Shown one piece after another: positions 35,322 to 46,255 of a stretch of DNA of 64,000 nt (position 1 is the first letter of the stretch; every line of letters begins with the position of its first letter). The translations under genes were made by a program, and so were the position numbers. The stretch spans positions 2,583,313 to 2,647,312 of the forward strand of contig OX422186.1 in the NCBI GenBank assembly GCA_949130485.1, given 5' to 3'. The notes under the pieces were generated by a model, which was not told the DNA's origin, made no database searches, and was given only the letters and a program-made list of their open reading frames with translations. Source of the DNA: Agelas oroides. Taxonomy: Eukaryota; Porifera; Demospongiae; Agelasida; Agelasidae.

Positions 35322-36512
35322 CTTATAGAAAGTATTTCAACCAGAGATTGCTGGATGTGGATGTTAGATTTGCTAGAGACACTGACTACCTCTTTGTAGC
35401 CCAGTATACTGTGGAGTCCAAACAAATTTTAGATGACTGTAACCATTTCGTTTGGAGGCAGAAACCAGGAAGGGACTTTACAGCCTGTCAGGCAAAAGAT
35501 CCATCCTTTGTTAGCCAGGGTTTACGTAAAGACAAGGCATACCGGTTTATGAAAAGTATCAGAGGTTCTCCACCTTACTACCAGCATACCTTCTACGAGT
35601 TGCTAGCTACGATTTGTCAGCTAGGTACCCCTACATGGTTTTTTACACTGTCTGCAGCAGACATGAAATGGCCGGACATTATTCAAACCATAGCTACACA
35701 GTATGGTGTTGTGTACACCGATGAACAGGTAGCTGCTCTTTCCTTTGATGAAAAGTCCAGTTGGATCAGGCGTAACCCAGTAACTGCAGCTAGACACTTT
35801 CAATACCGCTTAAACACATTTTTCAATGAGTTCTTAAAGTTCCCAGCTAAACCTTTTGGAGATTATGGTATTAGAATTGAGTTTCAGGCCAGGGGTTCCC
35901 CACATGCCCATTGTGTCTCATGGATCAAAGATGCCCCTAAGTATGATGAGAACAGTAGTGAGGATGTGTGCAAATTCATTGATCAGTACAATACCAGAAG
36001 TGGAAGGGAAACTGAAAGAGCTTGTTTTACAATTGCAAAACCACAGACATTCCTCTTATTGCAAGAGAAACAATTCATGCAGGTTTGGTTTTCCCTATCC
36101 TCCTAGTGATAACACTCTGATTGCAGAGCCTTGTGAGCCTTGTGAAGATTCACTGACCCCATAGAAACTCTGAAAAAAGTCCATAAGGTACTTGCAGGTG
36201 GTGGTTGTGATGATTTGAGCTTATAGATGAAATCCTTGCTAAAGCTAAGGTGACCAGTGATGACTATCAAAATGCCCTGTCAGTGTCTAGCAATGGTAGT
36301 GTTGTTGTACTCAAGCGTGAACCAAAAGAATGCAACATTAACAACTACAATCTCCCTGTACTCTTAGCGTGGCAGGCAAACATGGATTTGCAATATGTCC
36401 TGAATGCCTATGCATGTGTCATGTATGTGGCCTCGTACATTATGAAAACTGATCGTGCCATGGGTGAGCTATTGAAACGTGTCGCCTCTGAAACTAGAAC
36501 TGAAGAGCTTAA

Positions 36513-37163
36513 CTCTTTACCGACCGTAGCAAATTATTGCAATATTACGTGAATGACCACACAGGAATTCCGGAAGTGGCCTAGACGACATGTTGTATAC
36601 TCCGTGTTATATCTCCAGTTGCAAACAAGCTACAGACTTCTGGTCAAAAACGTTGGAGAGCCTTAGGCTTTGCCTAGCTTCGCTGTAGTTCTGAAGCTTA
36701 CCACTAAAGAACAAGCTTGGAGATAAACCCGAACTTTTATAGCGGAAGTTGCTACTTTCGGTCTGTTCTGGTGCCTGTAACTTGGATGTTACAGTTCTGC
36801 TTCCTTTGAAATCTGTAGCGAAGTTAGAGCTTTCATTTAGCTATACATTGCTTTTTATCACATCTTCGTAGCTTGTATACTTCTCGAGATCGGTCGCGAC
36901 AAACACGGCCCGGTCGATTGCGGTAGCACGACACGCTACGCTACGTTCAACTTCCGCCTCGTCAAAGTGCTAGTTTCAATTAAAATGTGCACGATTAGCT
37001 TCCGGTGGGTGCAATGAATACTGTTAAACGCGTGTACGGTGCGTACTAAACCACTATCTTCCGGGGGAAACACCCAAAGGCAGGTAAGTACTCATGACGC
37101 CGAACGGCGTCATTGGTCATACGGGAACATTAATCTCATGACGCCGTACGGCGTCATTGGTCG
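36513..37163. mobile_element. piggyBac-like element in Helentron B with a damaged right end
   Basis: Copy A reads GAGCTTAAGGTGCAAATG through this site. In copy B the left junction is GAGCTTAACTCTTTACCGAC, so the insertion is at TTAA, and the terminus resembles that of the element at 56327-56972. The right junction is CATTGGTCGAAGGTGC, which lacks both the expected AAAGAG end and the second TTAA. A deletion of about 10 bp explains this. The insert is 651 bp, close to the 646 bp of the other element. Confidence 0.7.
37093..37163. repeat. Two copies of a short palindrome-bearing unit
   Basis: The unit CTCATGACGCCG followed by A or T and ACGGCGTCATTGGTC occurs at about 37093 and 37136. GACGCCG and CGGCGTC are perfect inverted halves, so each unit can form a small hairpin. 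They lie at the right end of the piggyBac-like insert and may be subterminal transposase-binding repeats. Confidence 0.6.
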
Positions 37164-37558
37164 AAGGTGCAAATGAAGAAAGTTGGTTCAGCCTTTCTAA
37201 CCCATAAAGAAATTAGTGCCCAAGAAGCTGTGTATAGACTACTCTCACTCCCAATGAAACAGTTGAGCAGGTTGGTTGTGTTTGTCAATACCAACCCAAA
37301 GAAAGAAAGAATAAGTGTGTTGAAAGACAACATAAAAGACCTTGATGACGATGATCCCAATGTGTTCTTAAAGAACCTACTCGATAGGTACCAGCATAGA
37401 CCACAAGAAGTACAAGCCATGTGTCTAGCTGAGTTTGCAGCTACTTTGGCCACTGATTATAAACCAAAAGACGATGATGAAAGTCAGAGTGATGTCCTCC
37501 CTACAACTAGCAGTAGTGAAGCCAAGTCCTCTCTAATCACACTGACCGATTTGGTAAA

Positions 37559-40190
37559 ATGAACAGACGTGAACATGAAGCTGTCATTAGATTCCGAAAG
37601 TACAAGAAGGAGGCTGAACCTAGTAACTGGTATAGATCCAAACTCATGCTGTATTTCCCATGGTATAATGAGGAAAGTGACTTGCTAGGTGGTTATTCAA
37701 CGTATGAAGAGCATTACCATCACATTCGTTCTATTGTTGTGTCCAATGAGAAAAAATACAACAAATCTGATATTGACGGTACCCAGTTAGATGAGAACAG
37801 TCCACCAGAGCATGCATGGAACCAAATAGCCCCTGGCAGTGAAGCAAGTAGAGCTCAATCACTTGCAGAAGGTTCTGAAACCCTAACTGCATTGTCTGAG
37901 CAAGATACTACAGACAGTGCCAAACTATTCACCTCAACTACTATCAGTACCTTACATGCCCGTTTTGAAAGTGCAGCCAACCGGGAAGAAATCCCATCAG
38001 ATGAGTACAGAAAACTGTTGAGAGATTTGAACACCAAACAAAGACAGATAGTCATGTTCCATAGAAACTGGTACAAGAAAGCTGTTATTGCCTTGAAACA
38101 GCCATTGAACCCTATCGTGTGTTTGTGAGTGGCCCTGGTGGCGTTGGTAAATCCCATGTCATCAAGCTAATTCACTCTGATACCATTAAGATCCTCAGAC
38201 ACTCTGGTACCATAGAACCTGATGATGTAGTACTCACAGCCCCCACTTGTGCTGCAGCATTCATTATATCTGGTATGACCCTCCATTCAGCACTCCTCCT
38301 TGGTAGTGTCAAGTACAGTGGTTTCCAGCCCCTTAATCATGACCGTTTGAACTCATTAAGAAGCAAACTGTCTCATTTGACCCTGTTGATCATTGATGAA
38401 ATCAGCATGGTTGGTGCAAACATGTTGCTGGAAATCCATAAGAGACTACAACAAATCAAAGCTGTTACGCCTGATATTATCTTTGGTGGTATTAGCATAC
38501 TAGCTGTTGGAGACCTTTACCAACAACCTCCCGTATGTCAGTCCCCTGTGTTCAGTACTGTCAGTGACAGCTATGCCAAACTGTACCGCTCGGGCTCATT
38601 GTGGGTTGATGAATTCCAAATGATGTAATCATGAGACAGCGTGGTGACTCTGAATTCTGTGAGCTCTTGTGTAGAATAAGAACTGCTGATCATACTGATG
38701 ATGACCTTGCTACCCTGAAGTCTGCAGAAGTTACCTCAGACATGCCAAATTACCCTAATCACACCCTCCATGTGTATAGACCCAATACTGATGTTGATGA
38801 CCGTAATAGCCACATGTTGAATGCTCTAGCTCCTAAGAGTCAACAGTACTCGACCAAAGCCTGTGATTCTATGGCTGGTCAGACTGACCATATTGACCTC
38901 TCAAACTTGTGGCCAGAGTAATGTTGATAACCAATGTACATGTGTCCGATGGCCTCGTCAATGGTGCTAGAGGTGAGGTAGTTCATGTTGTAACCTCTAA
39001 TGACCACAAAGTCATTCATATCCTAGTTAAGTTTGACAATCAAGATGTTGGTGCTAAAGCCAAACAGTCTAGTCAGTACCGTCACCGATATTCTGATGCT
39101 GTTCCCCTGAAAAAGCACGAGGCTGTGTTTCTAGCCAAACGGAGGCGGGGATCAGAAGTTACCCGTTTACAATTCCCATTGACCCTTGCATGGGCTATAA
39201 CTATCCATAAAGTCCAAGGTCTCACACTAGACGAAATTCTCAGAACAGTTAAGGCAGCCTTAACTATACAAATCATACACCCATCAACTTTTTACATAGT
39301 AAATTTAACTGTAAATATCTCATGAACCCATGCCAGTATGAACATGGGGTTTGTAACAATGACAACAATGATACTCCCCGATTCTGTAAATGAAAACAAT
39401 TTGTTGTCATGGCAACTAATTAACAGCAGCCACGCTCGTGTAAACAAACCGTTTGTAGCAATAAATACAGCAAAATGCGGAACTGAAGACGTAGCCTGAG
39501 AGCTAAGCCACTGTAGCCACTATTACTACTGGTCATGGTCTAACAGAAACACAGTGGCATGAAACAGCAATCCTTTTTACGGCTGCTATATAATTGAAAA
39601 GATGCGAAAATTGGGGCATATTCGGGTAGCCCTTACCATTTAAACATTAAGGCTTTCGCAGCACAGCATTAACAGCACAAATGCCACTTGGTTATGACAA
39701 CTTCAACTCCTCCTGTACACAGAAAAGCCATCAGATCTTGGTCCCAAGGCTGGCGAGTGTTCCGCATAAACCGCCAAAGACGATCGGTCATCGTCGCTCG
39801 AAATGACTTGAGCTTTACTTCTGTCTTCTGCTCGCAGAAACACGCAGCTCTCGGTCTCAGTGATATCCCTTCTGAAGTTCGGACATTCCTACTTCACAAT
39901 CAGCGCTAAAACAAAGCTATACAGAAAAGACTAACGGTCAGAACAACGATGACAAAGCTAAGAGCTTACACTCGGCAGCCATTCAATTTTCGTAAACTAT
40001 TGCAATATCCTTGCGTACTTCCGTGTTACGAATAATAAATTTAAGGCCGCCTTAATCGTTCTGAGTTGTGGTTGATATGAAAGGTAGTCGTTTCAACCCT
40101 GGACAAGCATATGTAGCACTCAGTCGTGTTAAGAAATCTGAAGCTTTGCACATAATGCAAAAGCCATCAAAGCCAGCCAGAATGTAAAGG
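37559..40190 (+). pseudogene. Helentron B PIF1-like helicase, split by an 827-bp element
   Basis: Frames at 37559-38128 and 38119-38628 carry SGPGGVGKSHVIKL (Walker A, about 38131), LLIIDEISMVGANMLLEIHK (Walker B) and ILAVGDLYQQPPV. A short deletion near 38905 joins LSNLWPE to RVMLITNVHVSDGLVNGARG. The last helicase motif [19 protein letters not shown] is cut at 39238 by the CTCAG element, and the C-terminal end with [17 protein letters not shown] resumes at 40068. Copy A shows the uninterrupted joint. Confidence 0.8.
39239..40065. mobile_element. 827-bp CTCAG-terminal element, copy inside Helentron B
   Basis: The termini CTCAGAACAGTTAAGGCAGCC and, inverted, CTCAGAACGATTAAGGCGGC enclose exactly 827 bp. 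TT at 39237-39238 and 40066-40067 is a 2-bp duplication, confirmed by the intact GACGAAATTGTGGTTG in copy A (about 14693). Relative to the copy at 397-1223 it is inserted in the opposite direction. No transposase is seen. Confidence 0.9.
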
Positions 40191-40225
40191 ATGAAATGGA
40201 AAGATTGAATAAGAACCTGTTAAGC

Positions 40226-40872
40226 CCTACTCAATGTGAGGTCACTAGTGGCTAAGCTACCTGATATTGAATGTGATCACTCCCTTACATCTGCTAGTAT
40301 CCTTTGTTTTACTGAAACATGGTTGACACCCCAACTTTCATCCCTTGGTAAATCACCAAGTAATCCGATCTGACCGTACATCTGGTGATAACAAAGGAGG
40401 AGTTCTCATCAGTATACCAGCAAAAATGCAAGCATCTAATGAAACTGAGTTCTCACCCAGTGGTGTCCTAATTGAAGCCCTTTCAACCACCCTTTTATTG
40501 CCCAATGGATGTTCCATCCGGCTCACTGTAGTGTACAGGTCCCCCAGTGTGTCCATTGATAACCTGCTATGTATGATGTCTGGATTATTACGCCATTTGG
40601 AAAGCTATGATATGCCATGCATTGTGTTGGGTGATTTCAATGAAGACCTTTTGGCCAAACCTAACTCGAGATTGGTAACCCTCATGTCCCAGTATAGATA
40701 TTCCCAGTTAGTGCACACTCCCACCACAGACAAAGGTACCCTGATTGACCATGTTTACTGTAACATACCACCACAGTTCATTAAGATCCAAGTTACTGAT
40801 ACATACTATTCGGATCACGATACTGTGTTTTGTTCAGTCACATTACTTTCTATTGTAAGCTCAATGCAATGA
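40226..40872 (+). pseudogene. Helentron B C-terminal EEP endonuclease domain
   Basis: The piece at 40234-40345 supplies ALLNVRSLVAKLPDIE and CFTETWLTPQLSS. The 175-codon frame at 40345-40872 continues with VVYRSPSVS, LGDFNEDLL (about 40628), LIDHVYCN and YSDHDTVFCS. Only one frame change, near 40345, separates the two, so this is the less damaged of the two EEP domains. The pattern is that of a LINE-like apurinic endonuclease fold. Confidence 0.8.
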
Positions 40873-41107
40873 AAGCCAAATGACAACCACTAAAAAAGCC
40901 AAGCACATTCACCATATTGCCACTATCTCAATGTGGACAAGAAAAGGATTATATACTTTGGTAGATGAAGTAATCAGCTGCTCTTGTTTAGTCCCTGTGC
41001 ATGTTGAACAAATAATATCAGCAGATGCATTTTAACAATGCCTGTGCTATTCCTTCAATTTTATGAGACAGTAACAAATAATTCCTTTTCTCAGATTCTT
41101 CATCATC

Positions 41108-42181
41108 ATGGCTCGCAAATGAACTATCGAAGAAATTGACAACATAACAGATCTAGAGAAACCGATACTCAACACTTCTCTTCATGGAGCCATCACTTCA
41201 CTTTCACCCATTAAGAAAGGACGGAAGTCTCTGTTTTTCGACGGAATGCTCGCAGACAACACCTCAAAAGTGCGAGTAGTCGGCTTTGAAGTTCATCAAC
41301 AAAAGAAGTTAAACGAATTGTACCAGAATAATGTTCCAATTCAGCTGGTCGATTGTGAAGTGAAGAAAGCTCGACACGGTCAGGGTTACGAAGTTTTGCT
41401 CAAAAGCAGCACTCAGATCAAGGAGTCCCCAAAAAAGCTAGATGCTTTAAGTCTGAAGGATGATGCTACTGACACTTCCAAGCCAATTTCCCTTGAAGAG
41501 CTACAAGCTATCGACAATTATGAAAAGATCACTGTTCTTGTCAAAGCTATGAGCACCAATCCTCCCGACACTGTGAACGATATACCACACCAAGATGCTT
41601 TTGTTGCTGACCACACTGGTACTGTGAGAGTCAGTCTGTGGGGAGATAGCATCAACTCAATACAACAAAACACAAGCTACCAATTGTCCAACTTCGCAGT
41701 GAGAGAGTACCATTCCAAAAAGTATCTAAACATGTCAAAACAAGACTCCTTGATTGAAATTGCCCCTGATATAGGAACCGTCATTGAAGCTACACAAGAA
41801 GAAGAAGAAACCACCATCGACAGTGTCCAAATTGTCGGAGTGCCGCTACTAGACATGTACAAGGCCTGTTTACAATGCAAGGCAAGGGTTGAACCGATGA
41901 CAAAACCGCTTGGCAAATGCACAAAGGCTGATTGTGATATGGTTCAGCGTTACGATCTCTGTACTGATCAAATAACAGCCAAACTACTTCTTTTGTATAA
42001 CCCTGATGAAAAACAGACCAAATACATCCAGTGCCACATCTTCGGACAACTCGTTCACCAACTACTACGCCTGTCACCTAAGGGAACAATCACTGCCAGA
42101 GCTATCTTGTTAGTGCCCCCTCTCAAATCCGTAACCTACATCACAAGCAAGCAAATTATCACAGGCTTTACTGAGTGGTGA
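41108..42181 (+). pseudogene. Helentron B RPA-like single-stranded DNA-binding protein
   Basis: The gene is full length except for one nonsense change: the fifth codon is TGA where copy A has CGA, a CpG-type transition. The frame is open again after the stop to 42181, and an internal ATG at 41246 gives a 311-residue frame. Domains: a first OB fold (about 41190-41420), a second OB fold with FVADHTGTVRVSLWGDSI, and a C-terminal OB fold with a zinc ribbon (ACLQCKARVEP at about 41872 and CTKADC at about 41920). This matches the DBD-A, B, C order of RPA70. It would coat single-stranded DNA during rolling-circle transposition. Confidence 0.85.
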
Positions 42182-42807
42182 ACACTTAACTCTACATATA
42201 ACTAAACACATTTTCTGACTGACATGTTCATGTTAGTGTTATTATGCATTCATTTTGCTTTATTCATCTTATCAACATGTTGAAATGTTGTTTTCTAACT
42301 ATCAGTCATGTTATTCTTACGATGCATTGTTTCGTTATCCTATATTTACTCATCTTATCAACGTGTTCAAATGCTCAATTAAAGTGTTAACTTGTTCATC
42401 TTTATATTATGGCTTAAGACATACATGTGGTCAGTAGTGCTACAAAGTACATGCTATATAGCATGGAGCATAGGTCAATAAGATGCTACAATGTACAGCA
42501 TGGTCTGTGATGCATCCATGGTCAATACTGCAAACCCTTAATTGGGGTCCACGACATGCATGGTCAAATGGACCCCAATTAAGGGTTTACAGTTAACTTG
42601 GTAGTATGTTGCCATCTCTTCCCCCCCCCCCCCCCCCCCCCCCCCTCCCCGACTGACACTACCACCCTTGTGTAAATAGTTATTTGCCTATATAAACTTT
42701 GGTTGCTAGGCAACTACTACCAACTACACGGCTAGTCAATATTGCTACAACATGTAGCTATGTACATGCATGGTCAATACTGCTACAATATGTATGTACA
42801 TGCATGA
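42182..42807. other. 3' region of Helentron B and junction to block R
   Basis: There is no gene. A perfect 20-bp inverted repeat (AAACCCTTAATTGGGGTCCA) with a 17-base loop forms a hairpin at 42532-42588. A run of 25 C lies at 42621-42645. Two copies of a 35-bp unit containing GTCAATACTGCTACAA lie at about 42735-42805. The Helentron 3' end must lie in this stretch. The hairpin is a candidate terminator, but the terminal sequence of the short relative at 57262 is not found here. Confidence 0.5.
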
Positions 42808-43503
42808 TCAACATGAAACTAAGAACTGTCAATAAATTGTATCCAAGTAACAGCAAAACCTCCACGGAACACACCATCTCTAATTGTTCTAAGTTGGTGT
42901 GTTGGGTTTCAATCACCATGAAAGGTAAGGTATCTCTGGTTCTTGAAAAGGTATAAATATGGGACATAGATTAATTAACCCTTTAACTATTGACGACATG
43001 CGTACTCATCATGTCACATGTTATCAGTTGGCACAATTCATTTGGAGATAGATTTTGCACTAGCAATAATGGTGGGATAGGGGAAGGGGGGCGGGCATAG
43101 TCACAAAGTGCTGTGCACATGGTAGTGGTCTTGGCTTGCTGTACAAAGGCCTTGGTTGACATTGGCTGGGCCGTTTCTCTCCTTTTAGTACAAACCTCTA
43201 TAGAAACCACTGCTCTGCCTTTGTAAGGGCTCAATTTTTGGCATTGTAGGTGGTTTTTAATCTGAAGGAGCGTTCACTGGTCGGAGAGCTCTGACAATTG
43301 TAATGAGTGGGCATGGTCAAGGTTGCAAACCCTAAGAGAATTGATAAATAGATGTGTGGGTCAAGTTTCCAGTTCTAGCTCCCAGCAGAATTGGAAGTAC
43401 AGATCAAAGAAGAGCTTAAAAAAGACTTCTAGAGATTGGAACATGGTAAATAATGGGTTAGCAAGCAGATACTAGGTCACAGCACTGGGTATGAGAAGCA
43501 GCT
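42808..43503. repeat. Duplicated block R, copy C
   Basis: It matches 62870-63470, for example AGTAACAGCAAAACCTC and TTAACCCTTTAACTATTGAC. The match continues after the CTCAG element at 45333-45760. The anonymous minus-strand frame at 42983-43234 also has a counterpart at 63032-63286 (shared ending LVQNLSPNELCQL), but I see no domain in it. Confidence 0.7.
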
Positions 43504-45332
43504 CTCAGAGCGGTTAATGCAGCCTTAAAAGTGCTTTATGCAACATGCAAGTACAAGAAGGCATCGCTATAATTCACAAAAGTTGATTCACAACTTATGA
43601 CCAGGAGATGAAATGATGTGCTGAGTGTAGGTTTGATCTCGTTATTCTGGCCATTAGTCTATGATGTATAGCTTTTCTTTGCCGCTAGTTGTGAAGTAGG
43701 TATGTCCAAATGACAGAAAGAATATCATTGAGACTGAGGTTGTTTCTGGCAGCAGGTACGTAAGGCTCAAGTCACTTTGAGTGACGATGGACCTATTGCC
43801 TTTGGAAGTTGATGTGAAACACTGATCAGCCTTAGGATGCCATTTCTGTGTACAGGAAGGTTTGAAATATCAAAAACCGGGTGGAATATATGCCCTTAAT
43901 GTTGTACCAAGGAAATACGGATGACCCACTGATCACCCTGATTTTACTTCTTTGCTCTTATTGTTTCATGTCACCTGGTTATCTTTAGAACATGATCTAT
44001 AGTATAATATGGCAACAGTGGCTATTATCTCAGGCTACACCTTCAGTTCCGCATTTTACAGTGTTCATTGCTAGTAAAGTTTGTTACACAAACTAGGCTG
44101 CACTAATTAGTTGCCATGGTAACACCTTGTCTTTAGAATAAGAAAGCTATTGTTGGTATGAAGTTGGGTTGTCGGGGAGCGCCAACACTGCTAAGCACAT
44201 CGTAGCTCCTTAGCAGCCTAACATGCCAACATGAACAATTAATATCTGCTATATATAGGCTACTGTGGGTCTATTGGGAAGAGTCTGGAAAGTAGCGGGG
44301 ATTTCTCAATGAGGTGCCAGTGCTTAACAAGCAATCTCCTGTGTTGGTAAATGTGGTAAACAAGTAGTTGTGAAAGTTAGGCGTTCACCTGCATAGTGTG
44401 GTTTGTTTGCTAGCGTTTTTTGTCTGCCAGAGAATTTAATCCCTCTAATGCTCCTGTCTATGGTCTCTTGTCTGTATCCTCTTCTTTGAATATTTTTTGA
44501 TATGTTTCTATTTGTACATTTGGAACGTAGCCTGATTTGAGTTTGTTCAGAGGTATGTTCTCCTTTGATGATACCCCGGCCTGTTCCAGGGGGGTGGGCA
44601 GATGAGGCATGCACATACTGTTGGGTATTGGTGGGCTTGATACGGGTTTTGATATCCAGAATGCCTTCCTTAGCAAATCTCTCTCCTATGTAGGTCTATA
44701 GGAATGTGATTTCATCTGCTGAAAATTCTGCAGTGAAATTGATGCCTGGGTGTAGGTTATTGATGCTCTTGATGAACTGTTCCAGGCTTTCTTTTGTGTC
44801 AGTCCACACTAAAAATATATCATCTATGTATCTCTTCCAATGTATGGAGGAGGGATTTGTTTCAGAAAGGATTCTGGATTCCAGTGTACCCATGAAAATG
44901 TTAGCGTAGGCAGGTGTCATCTTTGTAACCATGGCTGTGCCCTGTTTGTGGATGTACGATAACATTTTTGTTGAGATTTGAGATCCAAAAGTTTTTTGAG
45001 CCAACTGGTTGGAGGACACAAAGGGTCCTTGTTCTCCCAGTCTTCAATGGCCTGAAGCGCAGCATGAATGCGATCTCCCTTCAGGATGTTGGTGTATACT
45101 GAGGAAACATCCAGGGTACAAAAAATGTAGTCCTTGGGTAATTTAGTGGATACTGGAGGGGAGTGACTTCGCCAGAGGCTGAAGCCAGTGGTCTAAGTAG
45201 GCTGAAATCCTTTCAGTTAGACCATCACAACCAGAAACTAGTAAAACCCCATGTTCATACTGCCATGTATTCATGAGAGCATAACTGTTAAGCTACCATG
45301 TAGTCATATACGGCTGCCTTAACTGTTCTGAG
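43504..45332. mobile_element. CTCAG-terminal element carrying a nested Penelope-like fragment
   Basis: CTCAGAGCGGTTAATGCAGC at 43504 is inverted at the right end (GCCTTAACTGTTCTGAG, ending 45332), and CT is duplicated at 43502-43503 and 45333-45334. The length is 1829 bp, which is 827 plus 1002. The extra kilobase is accounted for by the retroelement fragment at about 44250-45245. Interior sequence outside that fragment matches the family members at 6735 and 39239. Confidence 0.75.
44330..45240 (-). pseudogene. Penelope-like reverse transcriptase fragment
   Basis: On the minus strand, CTLDVSSVYTNILKGDR (RT motif A, about 45080-45130) is followed after a frame change by GTAMVTKMTPAYANIFMGTL and WKRYIDDIFLVWTDTKESL, with YIDDIF at 44813-44830 as the catalytic motif. 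HPGINFTAEFSADEITFL comes next. Downstream frames contain RRGYRQETIDRSI-like sequence that fits the RT thumb region. This order (DxSxxYTNI, GTAMGTKMAP, FIDDIF) is diagnostic of Penelope-like elements. No GIY-YIG endonuclease is visible and at least three frame changes are present. Confidence 0.8.
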
Positions 45333-46255
45333 CTGCTGTAAACATTTTAGCCATGTGGTTTACCCACTACAGTCATACCACAAAGCTAACTTGGTTGTTG
45401 TTGTCTGACTCAATGGAATTTAACAGGTGGGCATGAAATAATTACTTCATCACTTCTGTTTAGATTATGGTACATAATTATGTAGGTTGCCCTAATTTGA
45501 GACAATGGCCAAATGTTGCTTGTGTATACAGTATGAAAGATGCACATACAGAATGAAATAACAGTTTATATGCATACACAATAGTATTCAAGATAGCTGT
45601 AGAATTAATATGGGCTGCAGGAAAATTTGCTTCAAATGAAAATGAGTGATTCCACCCTAGTAGTACAGGATCTAATTATTACACAACAAAACCTTCATTG
45701 ATGTAAAATGACTAGCATATAATTAATATGTTATGAAATTGCACATGAACTCTTATTGTCAGTAACTTCAGGCAGTTTTGGGTGTCATTGTCATGTAGAC
45801 AAATCACAAATAGTGCTATTCTAAGTCTATGTTTTCACGTGATGTCAGTGGTGAAGTATTCAGACTAGATGAAAGAGGCATTGTACTTTCTGATAAAGTG
45901 CCTTTTTGATGTAGCTTAGCAAATATGGCATGAAGGCATCTAACTGTCTACTGCACGTGCATGAATCTGCAAGCTGACTCTGTCAGAGTGATGTCATCTT
46001 TTGCATGGATAGTTACAAGCATACTCACCAAAACAGGGTATGAAGGTCAAAGAAGAAGCCCAAGATCATCAACTGTAGATCGGTTGACTTTTTTTAGAGA
46101 GCTGCAAGTGGGTATGTCTTGCAGCGAAACTGATCATGATCATGTGACTATTATTATAATTTTTAAGCCTACCTACTGACCCTCTTCAAAAAGTCATCTG
46201 GCCCAAGCAACATAAAATTAGATTGGTACACCACACAATACCAGTGTATAAGTGG
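45333..46255. repeat. End of block R and tail of block S, copy C (exon I absent)
   Basis: 45333-45560 matches block R (63600-63920, phrase GTAGGTTGCCCTA). 45760-45950 resembles a part of block P (near 6090-6240). 45950-46250 matches the tail of block S (22000-22430). The type I LRR exon expected between R and S is missing, so this copy has a deletion or rearrangement. Confidence 0.6.

Larger units (their letters stand above)
35330..37560 (+). pseudogene. Helentron B Rep (HUH endonuclease), split by a piggyBac-like insertion
   Basis: A 252-codon frame (35348-36106) gives the longest intact stretch of Rep in the window: GTPTWFFTLSAADMKWPDII, then FQARGSPHAHCVSWIKDAPK, with HAH at 35903-35911 as the HUH motif. 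After a frame break, CRFGFPYPPSDNT supplies the Cys-rich strand found in Helitron Reps. The Tyr region NAYACVMYVASYIMKTDRA lies just before the insertion at 36513-37163, and Rep resumes with KKVGSAFLTHKEISAQEAVY. The protein is interrupted but its signature residues are present. Confidence 0.8.
32891..42600 (+). mobile_element. Helentron-type Helitron, copy B (5' end lost, RPA gene nearly complete)
   Basis: Similarity to copy A starts at CCAAGAACG (about 32898 here, 8673 in A), so the first 150 or so bases of the element are missing. The coding order is the same as in copy A. Two insertions interrupt it: a piggyBac-like element at 36513-37163 in Rep and an 827-bp CTCAG element at 39239-40065 in the helicase. 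Beyond the RPA gene (ends 42181) about 400 bp of AT-rich DNA and a hairpin lead to block R, which resumes at about 42808. The exact 3' end is not defined. Confidence 0.85.

Noticed and set aside
8525-42600. Reading the whole window as a pair of LTR retrotransposons because of the two long similar segments
   Set aside because: The similar segments encode Rep, helicase, EEP and RPA in direct order. There are no LTR termini, primer-binding site, integrase or gag.
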